DNA from: Hippasteria phrygiana
Taxonomy: Eukaryota > Echinodermata > Asteroidea > Valvatida > Goniasteridae
DNA length: 64,000 nucleotides
Assembly (NCBI GenBank): GCA_037893225.1
Contig: JAZGUH010000328.1
Coordinates: 1,240,001 to 1,304,000 of the forward strand
Reading direction: 5' to 3'
This document shows, one piece after another, positions 36,701 to 43,990 of this stretch. Under the pieces are notes generated by a model. The model worked only from the letters and a program-made list of their open reading frames with translations, was not told where the DNA came from and ran no database searches. How positions within the stretch are numbered: the stretch's first letter is position 1; each line of letters starts with the position of its first letter. The position numbers and the translations under genes were made by a program.

Positions 36701-39700
36701 TGTTTTGGTTAGTTCAGACTTGAATTGGGACAAACAGATTGACCATATATATCATAAAGCTAGCGGTAAAATGTTTATGCTGAAGTTGTTGAAAAAATGT
36801 AATTTACCACTTTTAGATTTGCTAACAATATATAAAGGATACATTCGTCCACTCACCCAGTCATGTAAACGGGTGCAATCGTGGACCTCCCATTGTTCCT
36901 CTTTTGTTTATACTCTAACTTTTTCGGAAGGCCTCCCATTGGTTTTGTACACGATTTTCAATCGTGGACGTTAGGTCAAACGTGGACCCCTTTGTCTGCG
37001 CCCGAATTCTTTTGTCCTAGGTCCACGATTGCCGGCATATACAAACTCACGGAGTATGCTACACAGGTTTGGAATGCAGAGTTAACAAAAGTTTATGTTG
37101 ATAAACTGGAAAGCATCCAAAAGCGTTCCCCTTAAAATTATATTGGGATATAATTATTTAGATTATGAACATGCTTTAATGGAATGTAATTTAGTTACAC
37201 TTAAACAACGTAGAAGGGATTTATGTTTTAATTTTGCTTTTAAACTGAAACATTCTAGCAGGTTTCGGGAGTGGTTACCTCAGCCGAGAACCAGTCATGT
37301 GCAATATCAAAATATGTGCAAGACTAAAAGGCATCAGAATAGTCCTATCCCATATTTTGTTAATCTTTTGAATCATAAATGATATGTTTACTCTTAATTC
37401 TTCTTAATTACTTAATTTGTTGTGTATGTATTGTATTTTAATAGGAGTGTGTTTTTATTGTATGCGTTGTGGCAATTTAGCCTTCGAGCTACATGTATGT
37501 ATGTACAAACACAATGATTTAATAATCCAGAAATAATAAAAATAACAATATTAATCCAGACCAAAATTGTTTCTCCAACACAATGCTGTTCACTTCATAA
37601 AATATTTTATCTCATCAGCAAAAAATTAATAGATTTACAAAGTGAATACGTCTAAGTGACACAAAAAAGCAAGCATCATCAGCATGGCTGGGACAACAGA
37701 ACCACAGTCAACACTGTCAGAATGAAACACGTCAGCAAAAGATTTGCTCACAATACCAAAAGAACTCTTGAAAACTAAAATGTGCCAATTGATATTTGAG
37801 AGAATGCCAATTGAGGTCTGTGAGGAGAGCAGTTAGACAGAAACAGCGAATGGAAGTTAATTGAAGGAGATGGGTGAGAGACAATGACAGGGAGAGGCTA
37901 CCGCTCTAAATGATTTATCAGGAAAATGAATCCGACTTCTGCTATTTATTTTCAGAAGGACAGAACCAGGATGAAGCCCTGCACACTTCAACCTGTCAAA
38001 TAAGAAACTGTGGAAAGTGCTTAATTTAATTAACCTTAACCCTCCAGGGCATGTTTGTTAGAACCCTGCCAGACGCATCAGATTGCATACTTTGCCACAA
38101 AAGGCATTTTCACACTATGTACGTTCGACCCCTGTCGAAATCTACACGGGTCCAACCTGTGTAGACGTTTTAAAAATTTCAACATGGGTCAATTACGCTA
38201 CGTTTTCACACTACTCAACGCAGTTACACGGGTCGAACTCAACCCAGAGGTGTTTTCAACACGAGTCGAACTTCTCTACACGGGTCGAGAGCTCTCAACC
38301 CACCTCCCGAGCAGGGTTAGTTTCAACCCAAGTTGAGCGCTCTACACAGGTCAGTGCCGTGTTGAAAATGTTCTAGTGTGAAAAGTCAACACGTGTCAGA
38401 CCCGGGTACAACACAGAGATTTTCCGTTGTGTGAAAAGGCCTAAAGTCTTATTTAGCATGGATGCTTTGGCTACTATACGGTAATTGCATTACGTGTACA
38501 TTGTTCTGGCTGTCCTTTAAAATCCTTCAATTGTTTCCTTTATCTTACAATCTTTCCTGCTTCAAGAGGAATCTTAATTCCTAGCTCTTGCGTCTTTTTC
38601 TTTTTGTAGCTCCTGGGTGGCTTTTAGCTTTGTTCAGGGCGAACTTGCTTGCGAATTGCCTGCCATTGTCTGTGCATAGACCAAAGACCCCACATGATGT
38701 ACATTTGTACATGTACACAGAATACTACATTGTACATTCTTAAAACCAGTTCACAGATGCTATGATGTGGATAAGAAGGTACTAAATGAACTAAATGAAT
38801 ATGCAGAAAGTAGGGTGGGTTCATTTTCGAATAATTTAGCATACGATTATTCGAAAGTGGGTATGACCGAATATTCGATACTCGCTGATCAAGTTTTTCA
38901 CGCATCAGCTGCAACTGCATGCCGCCCCGGTAAAAAGTTGCACGCAAAGCACGCTGGTGTTTTATGCGCGCCGATCGATATTATGGACCGCCCGATCAAC
39001 AATTTTGCATACATGTACCTGTTGTATAAAGATCATTACAAGTACGTATAACGTTCTGATAACAAGAAACCAAACTTCAGCCTGCATTTTTGCAGTCATT
39101 ATTTTATAAGCGTCAAGGGTTTTACGGACAGGAACAATAAACCTCCGTCCACAAAAAGTTACAACGGCAAAAATGCAGCATTTTACACTGCTGCTAAGCA
39201 CCGTAACTTTTATAATAAAACAGCATCAGAGTCATATCTGTACACGCATATATTTTCTTTCGAATATATTCGATCCGGCAAAAAGGTATTCGAAGTCGGT
39301 TGACGATTGAATATTCAAATATTCGGTATATTTGGGACAGCCCTAGCAGAAAGGTGAACACCTCTGTTGGGTCTTCATGGCTGTTCACTTTACGGTTTCC
39401 TAAACTTTAAGACCACAGTACTAAAAGTACAATGTACAATGTATACATGTAGGTGGTAGAGAATGAAAGACCATATCCCAATCAATTCCTGCAGAATCCA
39501 ATCCCTTTCTAGCCAGCACTGGTTATTTTTGTCCCTGAATCCGATGTTCAGGTGTTGACGTAGCAGCGTGAAAATTGATATTGTACAGCAGCAAAGTAAG
39601 CTAGGTGACAAAGCCGGTGCTTCATTACACATTAATTATAAAGCTAAGTGTTGCAATGCACCTTGAACATATCAGATTCCATCATGGTCATTTGAAATGC

Positions 39701-41230
39701 AAGGACAGACTACTGGTAAATAAAGAGAAGGGTTTATTATTATTTGTAAGCAATACTTTTGACCTTTTGTAATAGCAATTGAATTCACTTGCCTGTGTGG
39801 TTACAAGGCTTTGTTAGAGGTGTAGTTCGGGTATTTTGTCTAAACTTGTGCATTATGCACCATTCACTGAATGCTTTCTATTCTACCGGAGCTTAGTTGA
39901 AATCCCCAAACATTAAAAAAAAATTCTTCAGTTCTTGCACCTCCACCCCCAAACAAAGGCAATTTGGCAGACCGGAAACGGGCCAAGACAGCTCAGTTGG
40001 TATAGCACCAGTGCAGTATTCCAGAGGTCACAGGTTCAAATCCCACTCTTGCCAGTTTTCTTTGTTCACTTTGAAAATTTAATGATTTTTTTTATTAAAT
40101 TCATATTTTTTGTGGGGGGGGGGGGGAGAAAATCTGTCAAACAATTATGACAACAATGTAAGCAACTGTAATGTCAACTGAAAAAAAACAGCACTTGCAA
40201 CAAAAAGTGCACTATTTAATAACTATTTCAGATAAAAATTTATTCAATTATTAAATCCTCTTCCTGAAAATGAAAAAGAATGTATGAAACACATGGTCTT
40301 CCATGAAATGCATACAAAATAGCAGGATTTTGTATAATTTACACTGCAGCTGTTTTCCTTGTAGTCAGTCAGTAATCAGTAATTGTTTTTCAAGAAAAAA
40401 TCAAACATACACAATGAACATCTAACAAAAGAAAAACGGCGCACTAACAATGAAAATCCATTGTTAACTTGGCACTGAATCCATTGTTACTTGTTCACAG
40501 TGACAAGGGTCTGTTCTCTGATAAAACTGGGAAAAAATGTTCATGTGTAAACATATCTTGTTGCCCAACTGCACAGGACATCTATGCCATTATTTGCACT
40601 GTGATATAGTGCAAGATTTGACATGGTCTATAGGTCATCACGCACAGAATTCATATTTTATCATTTTCCTACTTCATAATGTAAAATTTACTAGCCATTA
40701 TTCTGCTCTTCTTAAAATGTATTTGAGAGAGAAATGCGTAAAAACAACACACAAAATGAAAGTATACATGTCCTAGTAAACAAACACTTGCTGTCATAGC
40801 AACATGGAAGTACTACATGGATCTTGGACGGATAAATGTAAATATTACGTTTAATTAAAAGTTACTTACACTTTAGTGCATCGAACGCCAGATCATAAAC
40901 TTTTCTCTTGGCTCTTTCATCCTTGATAGCTGTCAGCTTTGGTGGTTCTTTCCCCGCCCTCAGATCTACATCCAGCACCAGTTTGTCTGCCTTGTTGGCC
41001 GGCCGTAAACTCCCAAAAACTTGGCTCGCGTAGTGGTATATGACTTGGTTGCACCCCTGGCCGTGGTCCGAGCTTTCCAAGATGATAGGGATGCTGTCGG
41101 ATGCGACCTCACACCCCTTGGTGCTCATCGTGCTCGGGATGCTAGTCTTTCTGTGAGTGCTCGGCATTGAGCTGTACGCCTTAACCATCCCCGGTACCCT
41201 GCCAGCATAGTGTTGACTCAGAAGTGCCAT
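11725..41230 (-). CDS. nsun7: NSUN7-like protein, nine exons placed, 3' end not found
   Basis: Member of the NOL1/NOP2/SUN RNA m5C-methyltransferase family; the vertebrate orthologue is known for a role in sperm motility. Exons, in transcript order: 40870-41230, 30055-30113, 29296-29579, 26163-26346, 24052-24262, 15547-15690, 14045-14146, 13034-13278, 11725-12022. They total 1888 nt with every phase compatible, giving about 629 residues colinear with my recollection of human NSUN7 (for example PLYAW-like PIYAWVNQL, a DKLDMLVSKHMEL segment and ARAAAKGL near the C-terminus). The SAM-motif region is degenerate (TGSGWTTSHLA, residues 322-332). Motif IV reads PEDSRSG (395-401) and motif VI reads YSTNS (457-461), so neither NSUN cysteine is present. 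The tail after residue 570 is Lys/Ser-rich. Exon 9 ends in phase 1 at a GTATGT donor, so at least one more exon exists; I did not find it. Introns hold a tRNA-SINE palindrome, a Penelope fragment and a LINE. Confidence 0.9.
12054..12410 (-). mobile_element. hAT-like MITE containing an expanded 16-bp minisatellite
   Basis: Begins GGGCTGTGCATCCGAACTGG about 30 bp from the nsun7 exon 9 acceptor. The distal part (ACCGCTAATGTCAGGAAGCAG to AATTTCTCAGACAATAAAAAG) is colinear with the element at 14910-15366. The expansion sits exactly where the 15-kb copy has a single ACCCG-type motif. Confidence 0.7.
12070..12299. repeat. 16-bp minisatellite, about 14 copies
   Basis: Unit ACCCAAGTACCCGGTT repeated head to tail with almost no variation (one copy has CAGTT). 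The long Pro/Tyr/Thr-repeat open frames over it are by-products of the repeat. Confidence 0.95.
12759..12901. mobile_element. MITE with ACCTTATGC ends, family F, copy 1
   Basis: ACCTTATGCATGGCGGCCATCT at the left pairs with AGATGGCCGCTACGCATAAGG at the right. The internal ATCTTTTTGTCATTCAAATT is shared with 50920-51028. Confidence 0.75.
13034..13278 (-). CDS. nsun7: nsun7 exon 8 (motif VI region, catalytic cysteine replaced)
   Basis: Acceptor CCATAACAG, donor GTGAGA. Encodes FPRVQAVVYSTNSIFREENE; NSUN enzymes have TCS where this reads TNS (ACC AAC TCC on the coding strand). Downstream are FRLIPPVLPLTPAE and MEPSSTMGGCFLSVMSRE, strongly NSUN7-like. Confidence 0.9.
13383..13565 (-). mobile_element. 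degenerate fold-back copy of the tRNA(Thr) SINE
   Basis: A tRNA-like head in reverse orientation (about 13391-13455) is followed by the family's pre-head segment in forward orientation (GACAATTTGGGAGACTTCCAACAAAGGGCAAGATAGCTC, up to 13555). The arrangement is thus inverted, as in the array at 16.9 kb and the copy at 60.1 kb. It lies in nsun7 intron 7. Confidence 0.65.
14045..14146 (-). CDS. nsun7: nsun7 exon 7
   Basis: Acceptor TGTCTACAG, donor GTAAGA. Completes an Asp codon and encodes ASILRELSQEQVDTDKLDML and SKHMELLKQAMK. This helical block precedes motif VI in the family. Confidence 0.87.
14301..14375 (-). mobile_element. tRNA-like sequence, second tRNA-derived SINE family
   Basis: On the minus strand: GCTCGGT acceptor, A-box-like GGTCGAGTGGTAAGAC, T arm GTGGGTTCGAGTCCCAC with a perfect B box. 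The anticodon arm has an 8-nt loop and there is no long variable arm, so a working tRNA(Ser) is unlikely. It is followed by TTTTT, a Pol III stop. Intronic in nsun7. Confidence 0.6.
14910..15366. mobile_element. hAT-like ACCCG MITE, most complete copy
   Basis: Left CTAAGGGCGTGCATTTACAG with GGGTATCAGGTACCCG; right CCCGGTTCGGATACACAGCCC. It shares the distal part with 12300-12410 and 6700-6782. Lies in nsun7 intron 6. Confidence 0.55.
15547..15690 (-). CDS. nsun7: nsun7 exon 6 (motif IV region, cysteine lost)
   Basis: Acceptor CCTATCCAG, donor GTGAGT. Encodes VKFLQDNFFEVQHLDNRF and then KVVLITPEDSRSGVTNPVEY. The PEDSRSG stretch sits where NSUN enzymes carry PCSG; there is no Cys. Confidence 0.88.
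15937..16236. mobile_element. TTAA-flanked MITE with CACGTTGACTGCC ends
   Basis: TTAACACGTTGACTGCC at the left and GGCAGTCAACGTGTTAA at the right. Inside are two copies of CTACGAGTATA(T/C)TCGTAGTGA. Non-coding; nsun7 intron 5. Confidence 0.8.
16530..16680 (+). repeat. 26-bp degenerate tandem repeat
   Basis: About six units of the type GGAATTCAGGATTATCTGAGA, the last ones diverged (CAATTTAGGATTATCA). Confidence 0.8.
16690..16867. repeat. CACGG-type repeat next to the array
   Basis: Contains AATCCCTAAGGGATGTTTCACGGA and AATCCCGTAAGGGTTTTTTCACGG, related to 23740-23935 (GGGAGTTTTCACGG..., AAAACCGTGA). Probably a dispersed repeat; its structure was not resolved. Confidence 0.4.
16882..19326 (-). 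repeat. left arm: eight units, tRNA-like heads on the minus strand
   Basis: The 73-nt tRNA-like heads lie at 16949-17021 and every 314 bp after that: 17263, 17577, 17891, 18205, 18519, 18833 and 19147 (low ends). Fold: acceptor GGCAAGA/TCGTGCC with one mismatch, D stem GCTC/GAGC, anticodon stem CCGGT/CCCGG, T stem GCAGG/CCCGC, discriminator A. The anticodon loop ACGGTAA reads GGT (Thr) but has C instead of U at position 33. That and the acceptor mismatch argue against a working tRNA. The overall sequence is closest to tRNA(Thr)(AGT). Confidence 0.9.
19336..21497 (+). repeat. right arm: seven units, tRNA-like heads on the plus strand
   Basis: Heads at 19516-19588 and every 314 bp: 19830, 20144, 20458, 20772, 21086 and 21400 (starts). 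Outermost, the arm stops at CACTTTGAAGGTGT, before the unit's usual 3' tail. The left arm, by contrast, ends exactly at the tail terminus (GTGGATTGTTTGGC in sense). Confidence 0.9.
21512..24051. other. remainder of nsun7 intron 5
   Basis: No exon recognised between the array and exon 5. A CACGG/CCGTGA-containing repeat lies at about 23735-23935. Several open frames (for example near 22.4-22.7 kb and 23.6-23.8 kb) have no family similarity. Confidence 0.45.
24052..24262 (-). CDS. nsun7: nsun7 exon 5 (degenerate SAM-binding motif)
   Basis: Acceptor TTTCTCAG; the donor GTATCC is weak but gives the correct phase. Encodes HSVKSLLNEGDDIIHIYTG, then SGWTTSHLA where active NSUN enzymes have the A-P-G-G-K-T-type motif I. 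The donor is immediately followed by the intron containing the SINE palindrome. Confidence 0.88.
24340..25333 (-). mobile_element. 5'-truncated Penelope-like element
   Basis: GIY-YIG-coding end plus a purine-rich 3' region down to AGCAAGTTCTTTCTCAAAGG. The same 3' region, without the coding part, recurs at 43991-44475. No reverse-transcriptase domain is left. Inserted in nsun7 intron 4, in the same orientation as the gene. Confidence 0.8.
24779..25333 (-). pseudogene. Penelope-like C-terminal GIY-YIG endonuclease domain
   Basis: An intact 184-codon open segment. An RPRNLRDLIVRA motif and Cys pairs (FKCDSRCVVCQTHM) come first. The GIY-YIG core follows: NVIYLFSCKVCGIQYVGET, with LKKRFYGHR and HHFNLPNH downstream, then EKMWMKRLRTIEPHGLN. 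This order of motifs is characteristic of the endonuclease that follows the RT domain in Penelope-like retroelements. Truncated upstream, with no start context, so it is a remnant and not a host gene. Confidence 0.85.
25334..26162. other. nsun7 intron 4, proximal part
   Basis: No further exon or complete repeat recognised. Confidence 0.45.
26163..26346 (-). CDS. nsun7: nsun7 exon 4
   Basis: Acceptor TCCTTTAG, donor GTATGT. Joining to exon 3 yields a Ser codon followed by VEEVIEQLTEDGYKKV, aligned to the SPEEV..L..RGY.KV block of NSUN7. Ends at NLIIQ in phase 0. Confidence 0.9.
26347..29295. other. nsun7 intron 3
   Basis: Contains the dispersed block shared with 2943-3005 (about 27074-27140), a ~31-nt A tract at 27675-27706 and a pair of direct 19-mers GCACATTTTGAACGGGCAC (near 28851 and 29092) about 240 bp apart. 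A repeat tail with CTGTCCGTAATTCGATTATT lies at 28650-28830. Confidence 0.45.
29296..29579 (-). CDS. nsun7: nsun7 exon 3
   Basis: Acceptor CCAACAG, donor GTGAGT. Encodes the block from PDENHGVIMVILCDML through a LARNRIKFQARSVECLLPE segment to YAWVNQLQN, in the same order as vertebrate NSUN7. 284 nt, phase 0 to 2. Confidence 0.9.
29820..30046. mobile_element. Tc1/mariner-type MITE, copy 2, abutting a splice donor
   Basis: CAGTTATGCCCAAAATTATT ... AATTTGGGGCACGACTG with TA on both sides (29818-29819, 30047-30048). The right end lies at intron position +9 from the exon 2 donor of nsun7. Confidence 0.82.
30055..30113 (-). CDS. nsun7: nsun7 exon 2 (59 nt)
   Basis: Acceptor TTTCTGCAG, donor GTAAGTT. 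It completes the Tyr codon from exon 1 and encodes QALLEDMLVDSGYYGYDTV, matching the short conserved block after ALKY in NSUN7. A Tc1-type MITE starts only 8 nt into the following intron. Confidence 0.88.
30114..30591. other. nsun7 intron 1, 3' part
   Basis: Intronic AT-rich sequence; nothing else recognised. Confidence 0.4.
30592..31252. mobile_element. 661-bp MITE with CTGTCCGCACTGGACTTTTT ends
   Basis: AAAGCC(C)TGTCCGCACTGGAC at the left and GTCCAGTGCGGACACGGCTTT at the right. Further internal copies of AGTGCGGACAGT are present. Non-coding. Confidence 0.75.
31525..31657. mobile_element. MITE with CTGNCAAAATCCAACAC ends, copy 1
   Basis: CTGCCAAAATCCAACACCA at the left and GTGTTGGATTTTGACAG at the right. 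Related to 52839-52993; a more diverged relative is at about 53800-53910. Confidence 0.7.
31658..32247. other. nsun7 intron 1, no exon recognised
   Basis: Short open frames only. A Tc1-type end (CAGTTGTGGTCAAAAGTTTACATA) lies just upstream of this tract at 31440, without a partner. Confidence 0.4.
32248..32518. mobile_element. TA-flanked MITE with GGGGAGATGGGGGTTAG ends
   Basis: GGGGAGATGGGGGTTAG at the left and CTAACCCCCATCTCCCC at the right form perfect 17-bp inverted repeats bordered by TA. Internally GGGGTAA.TTGGAACAC recurs. Confidence 0.85.
32861..33276. mobile_element. long palindromic MITE interrupted by a TTAA element
   Basis: The left arm (AATAAATGAAAGGTTTGCGG ... CTCAATTGAGAGAAT.ATGGTTCT ... 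CCAGAGGT) and right arm pair over about 90 bp. The right arm is split by the family A MITE at 33003-33228. Confidence 0.8.
33003..33228. mobile_element. TTAA-flanked MITE, family A, copy 3 (nested)
   Basis: TTAACCCCTTGAGTACAG ... CCGTACGCAAAGGGTTAA, with GTGCAGCCAAGCGTA and GACATCATCCGGCCTGGTGG inside. Inserted in the palindromic MITE. Confidence 0.85.
33325..33715 (+). repeat. degenerate tandem repeat of TGTTGTATTTTGTTGGATNYAGCAGG
   Basis: At least six diverged occurrences (33350, 33410, 33495, 33545, 33640, 33680), each ending in a (T)AGCAGG-like word, separated by 45-90 bp of unrelated sequence. Not a simple satellite. Confidence 0.55.
33880..33930. repeat. (CCCCCAC)n low-complexity tract
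   Basis: C-rich stretch of CCCCCACC words ending in a C-run. Confidence 0.85.
36022..36477. mobile_element. MITE nested in the LINE, GACCGGCTCTGC ends, copy 1
   Basis: The element occupies 36027-36468 or a few bases more. TGACCGGCTCTGCAAAAAGG at the left pairs with CCTTTTTGCAGAGCCGGTCA at the right. ATATG stands on both sides and the LINE frame resumes at YVDD right after it. The second copy, 63546-63990, has the same ends with CCCGC. Confidence 0.85.
36851..37050. mobile_element. MITE nested in the LINE, GCAATCGTGGACC ends, with 6-bp TSD, copy 1
   Basis: ACTCAC at 36851-36856 and 37045-37050 flanks 188 bp with inverted ends (GGTGCAATCGTGGACC and GGTCCACGATTGCCGGC). Removing it restores the LINE frame through ...RPLTEYATQVW. 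A related copy in reverse orientation lies at 47561-47748. Confidence 0.85.
37511..38035. other. nsun7 intron 1, no exon recognised
   Basis: AT-rich after the LINE tail; nothing recognised. Confidence 0.4.
38036..38100 (+). repeat. truncated telomere-like-ended MITE
   Basis: TTAACCCTCCAGGGCATGTTTG...CATACTTTGCCACA, one half of the family seen complete at 44123-44270. Cut by the next element. Confidence 0.65.
38101..38443. mobile_element. MITE with AAGGCATTTTCACAC ends
   Basis: AAGGCATTTTCACACTA at the left pairs with GTGTGAAAAGGCCT at the right. Repeated ACACGGGTCGAACT and TTTTCACACTA words inside. Confidence 0.6.
38812..39348. mobile_element. hAT-like MITE rich in ATTCGAATA
   Basis: TTCGAATA / TATTCGAA words cluster at both ends. 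The right end ATATTTGGGACAGCCCTAGC matches the AGGGCTGTCCC-type ends common among hAT MITEs. Confidence 0.5.
39982..40066 (+). mobile_element. solo tRNA(Thr)-derived SINE copy
   Basis: tRNA-like head 39982-40054 (A box CAGCTCAGTTGG, B box GGTTCAAATCC, anticodon position AGT) followed by GTTTTCTTTGTTCACTTTG, again with a T4 run after the head. Confidence 0.8.
40870..41230 (-). CDS. nsun7: nsun7 exon 1 (coding start)
   Basis: Begins at the first ATG of the open frame at 41230 (MALLSQHYAG...) and ends at a GTAAGT donor (40869-40864). The segment VIYHYASQVFGSLRPANKA matches the conserved NSUN7 N-terminal block, and the exon ends in DLAFDALK before a split Tyr codon. A CAG at 41243-41241 could be an acceptor, so a non-coding 5' exon further upstream is likely. 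Confidence 0.85.
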
Positions 41231-41240
41231 TATCAACTCA

Positions 41241-42880
41241 CTGTTTGATGTAGGTGTTTAGCTTTTTTGTAAAAAGAAAATAGATGGATAGGTTTTATGC
41301 GTCAAAGCTCTTCAGGAAGTGTTTGTCTTGCACAGCATCTAACAATCCGACGACTCAGTCATGTCATCCAATTGGCTTGTTGACTGGTTTTTACGTGGTG
41401 TAGGCGCTTGATGGGATTGGCCTGTTGCACTCAATGATAGTCCAGCTACTGCATCATGGCAAACAGTGCACTCAACCTGTGTTAACACAAACCAGGAGAG
41501 AATATTGAGAGACAAGCAAACACTGGTAAATGCAACGCCAAATCACTTGAAATTAGATTAATTATTGAAAAGTCCACAGTGATGTACTGGCATGCAAAAA
41601 CGAGAAGTAAATGCCTTCACGTGTTGACAGGACTTGTACTTGTGCGAATATGTGTGTGTGTGCAGCACCCGAGAAACTAGAGATGTTTTGATCGTGGTTT
41701 AGGGCAACGGTCTGCTTGATCACATTCAAATTGGTGGACTTTATCCCGGAGTTGAATTGGCATTGTGTGACACAATACATGTACAAGACCCAATCAAAAC
41801 ACTGTACCACACATATTACACCCTGGCATACCTGGATCAATATTCTACAGCTGTGGATCAATATTTATTATTAAAAGTGTACATGAAACGGAAAAATTTG
41901 GGTTTTTTCTGTTTTTTTTTACATGCACGCCCACTAAAATACTTCATCTGAGAACTGAAGGCTTAACAATGCAACTAAGAATTACATCCATGAATCATAT
42001 TAGTTATAAAATTTGTTTTCATTGAATTCATCTTTCAAAATGTAGATTTTCACAAAGTCTAATCATTTACTGCATCCAATTCCATGATCCAATTCATGAT
42101 TCAGGGTAAATCCTAATCAAGACACAGGGGAATAGAATAAGCTCAGATTGTTTTCATTCTGGCCACAACCATTTGACCCTTCCAGTTTTCACTTACAACC
42201 TTGTCACACATCTGGAGTTTTTTCTACTCCATGAATACAAGGACATACACACAGTACTCTTTGCAAAATGATGTATCAAGTTCCCTACACACATACTGCA
42301 CATACAGTTCAATGAAGGAAACAGCCTCCAACACGGTTTGTTGACAAGGAGGTTGGTTATTCAAATTAAATGTAAAATTTATCCATTGAACTGCCACAAG
42401 TTCAAAAGTTTCAATAAACAGCATGTACACATATGCAACAAGCTCTCTGTACACTCATTAACCATGACAAATGTACACAAACGGATGATGGAGATGTGTT
42501 GGAGTCACGTTTCTTGAGACGCAGGGATATATGACTGTGTACTGAACTACACACTGTCCACGTTTTTGACATTTGCACAATGCTTATTCAACATGGCACA
42601 ATCTTAGGATAAAGCCCTTTTGCAAATGATTAACATTTCTTAATTTGTGGATACCTGAACATCCAATTCAAAAATGTCAATGTTCGTGAGTGGAGATGTA
42701 AATGATGTGGACTCGAGTGAGACACGAATCTCCACAAACGCCAGCATGGACTATATACAGAGATTAACAACTACATGTATCTACAACTAACAACTATCTG
42801 GAACTTAGCAATTGATGGATAAATTATACAAACATTATTACAAATTTTGAAATGTGCAATCACTGCATTGGGAAAACTAA
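41241..42880. other. intergenic or 5' intron of nsun7
   Basis: No gene recognised; short open frames only. Confidence 0.4.
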
Positions 42881-42882
42881 TC

Positions 42883-42926
42883 AAACCATAAATTCATCAA
42901 ACAATCCACAAGGGAAACCATAAATT
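42883..42926 (-). mobile_element. 20-bp micro-insertion of the SINE 3' terminus with 12-bp TSD
   Basis: AAACCATAAATT at 42883-42894 and 42915-42926 flanks CATCAAACAATCCACAAGGG, the exact terminal 20 bases of the 314-bp unit's tail (minus-strand sense). An extreme 5' truncation, consistent with target-primed reverse transcription. Confidence 0.8.
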
Positions 42927-43016
42927 AATTGAACTTGTTGGAACCAGGATGTTATTTTATTCTTGATTTTTTTTCCCATTTTCTAGAAGAAACACAACCA
43001 ATGCCCTTGTGTCCAG

Positions 43017-43310
43017 CTGTTATTGATGGGGGGCTGGTATCCCAAAAATGGGCTGTGCAGCCAAGCGTAAATGCAAACAATAGGCACCACACTCAATAGA
43101 ATTGTCCTATTCATCGTATTTTGAGCCCCCCCCCCCCCCACCTCATCCGTGTGAATAAAAGTTTTGTTTGAAAAAGCTCCATCTATTCATTACACTCCAA
43201 TTCAAGAACAATATAGTTGAATGGATTTAGTATGTGCAGGAATGCGCATTAGACGACAACCAGCCAGGTGGTCTTTTTCAAACCGCGACTATGGCCGTCG
43301 CCCATATTAG
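43017..43310 (+). repeat. dispersed repeat, family B, copy 2
   Basis: Colinear with 7071-7356 as described there. Includes a 14-nt C-run not present at the same size in copy 1. Confidence 0.65.
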
Positions 43311-43990
43311 AGGTGAAAACAGACTATGGGTCTTGATTAAAGCTGCAATATACAGAGTGGCTTGCTATAAACAAGGAAATTTCACCAGTGAACCTGTCAA
43401 TTACCATGGCAATGTTCTACATGTAACAAGTCCAGTTAAACTATAGTGAATAAGGCCAGAATTTAACTAGCAGTAACTCAAAAATCATTTTAATTACGGC
43501 TAATGACAATTTCCTTCTACACGTACGTCATTTCAAGTCACACCCACGTATTTCTGCACATACAAAAAAGTAATTTCCTGCCCATGAAGTCAGTGCAAAT
43601 CAATCCATTCAAACTGGTGCCAGACCAGGTGGAAATCTGTTGTAAACGCGTCATTTATTTTCTGCATTGGGCCTAATCAATTCGGTACAAGTATTGCAGT
43701 TTCATATTAGAGATGCTGTGTCTTTGCTTTTCGTTTTAAAGTATATCACTTTTAGCTTTCCAATGATGGATTGAATAATAACTATGATAAAAAAAAATCG
43801 ACCATAATCTAGTAGCTCTAGAAATGCTTCTTATAAATAAATGAATTTTTTTTTCAAAAACATATTTTCTTTGATGATTTGTTCTAGCAGGAACAAATAC
43901 AATTTTGATTTTTTTTTTCGTATTAGGACTATAAATGATTAAGACTCACATTAATCAACAAAATTGGCTGGCCTAACATTTTGACTTTAA
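43311..43990. other. no gene recognised
   Basis: AT-rich intergenic sequence. Confidence 0.4.

Larger units (their letters stand above)
34454..37510 (+). mobile_element. decayed non-LTR retrotransposon (APE-type endonuclease plus RT), 5'-truncated
   Basis: Plus-strand fragments in order: an endonuclease-like stretch (GSGGGVALYSHDSLHAVNYD, then VIAGDMNHLDVN), the RT start (KRARDGIPASIIHEFAYELS), RPVSLTDHFAKLAEHFV, NQFGNMKGVSTTHYLIKLVN, RT motif A (VVTDFSKAFDLVDH), motif C (YVDD), and a thumb and tail (VKILGVLVSSDLNWDKQIDH, then TQVWNAELTKVYVDKLESIQ and PIPYFVNLLNHK). Jockey/CR1-like clade by order and motifs. Several frameshifts and stops, plus two nested transposons. Inserted antisense in nsun7 intron 1. 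Confidence 0.9.
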
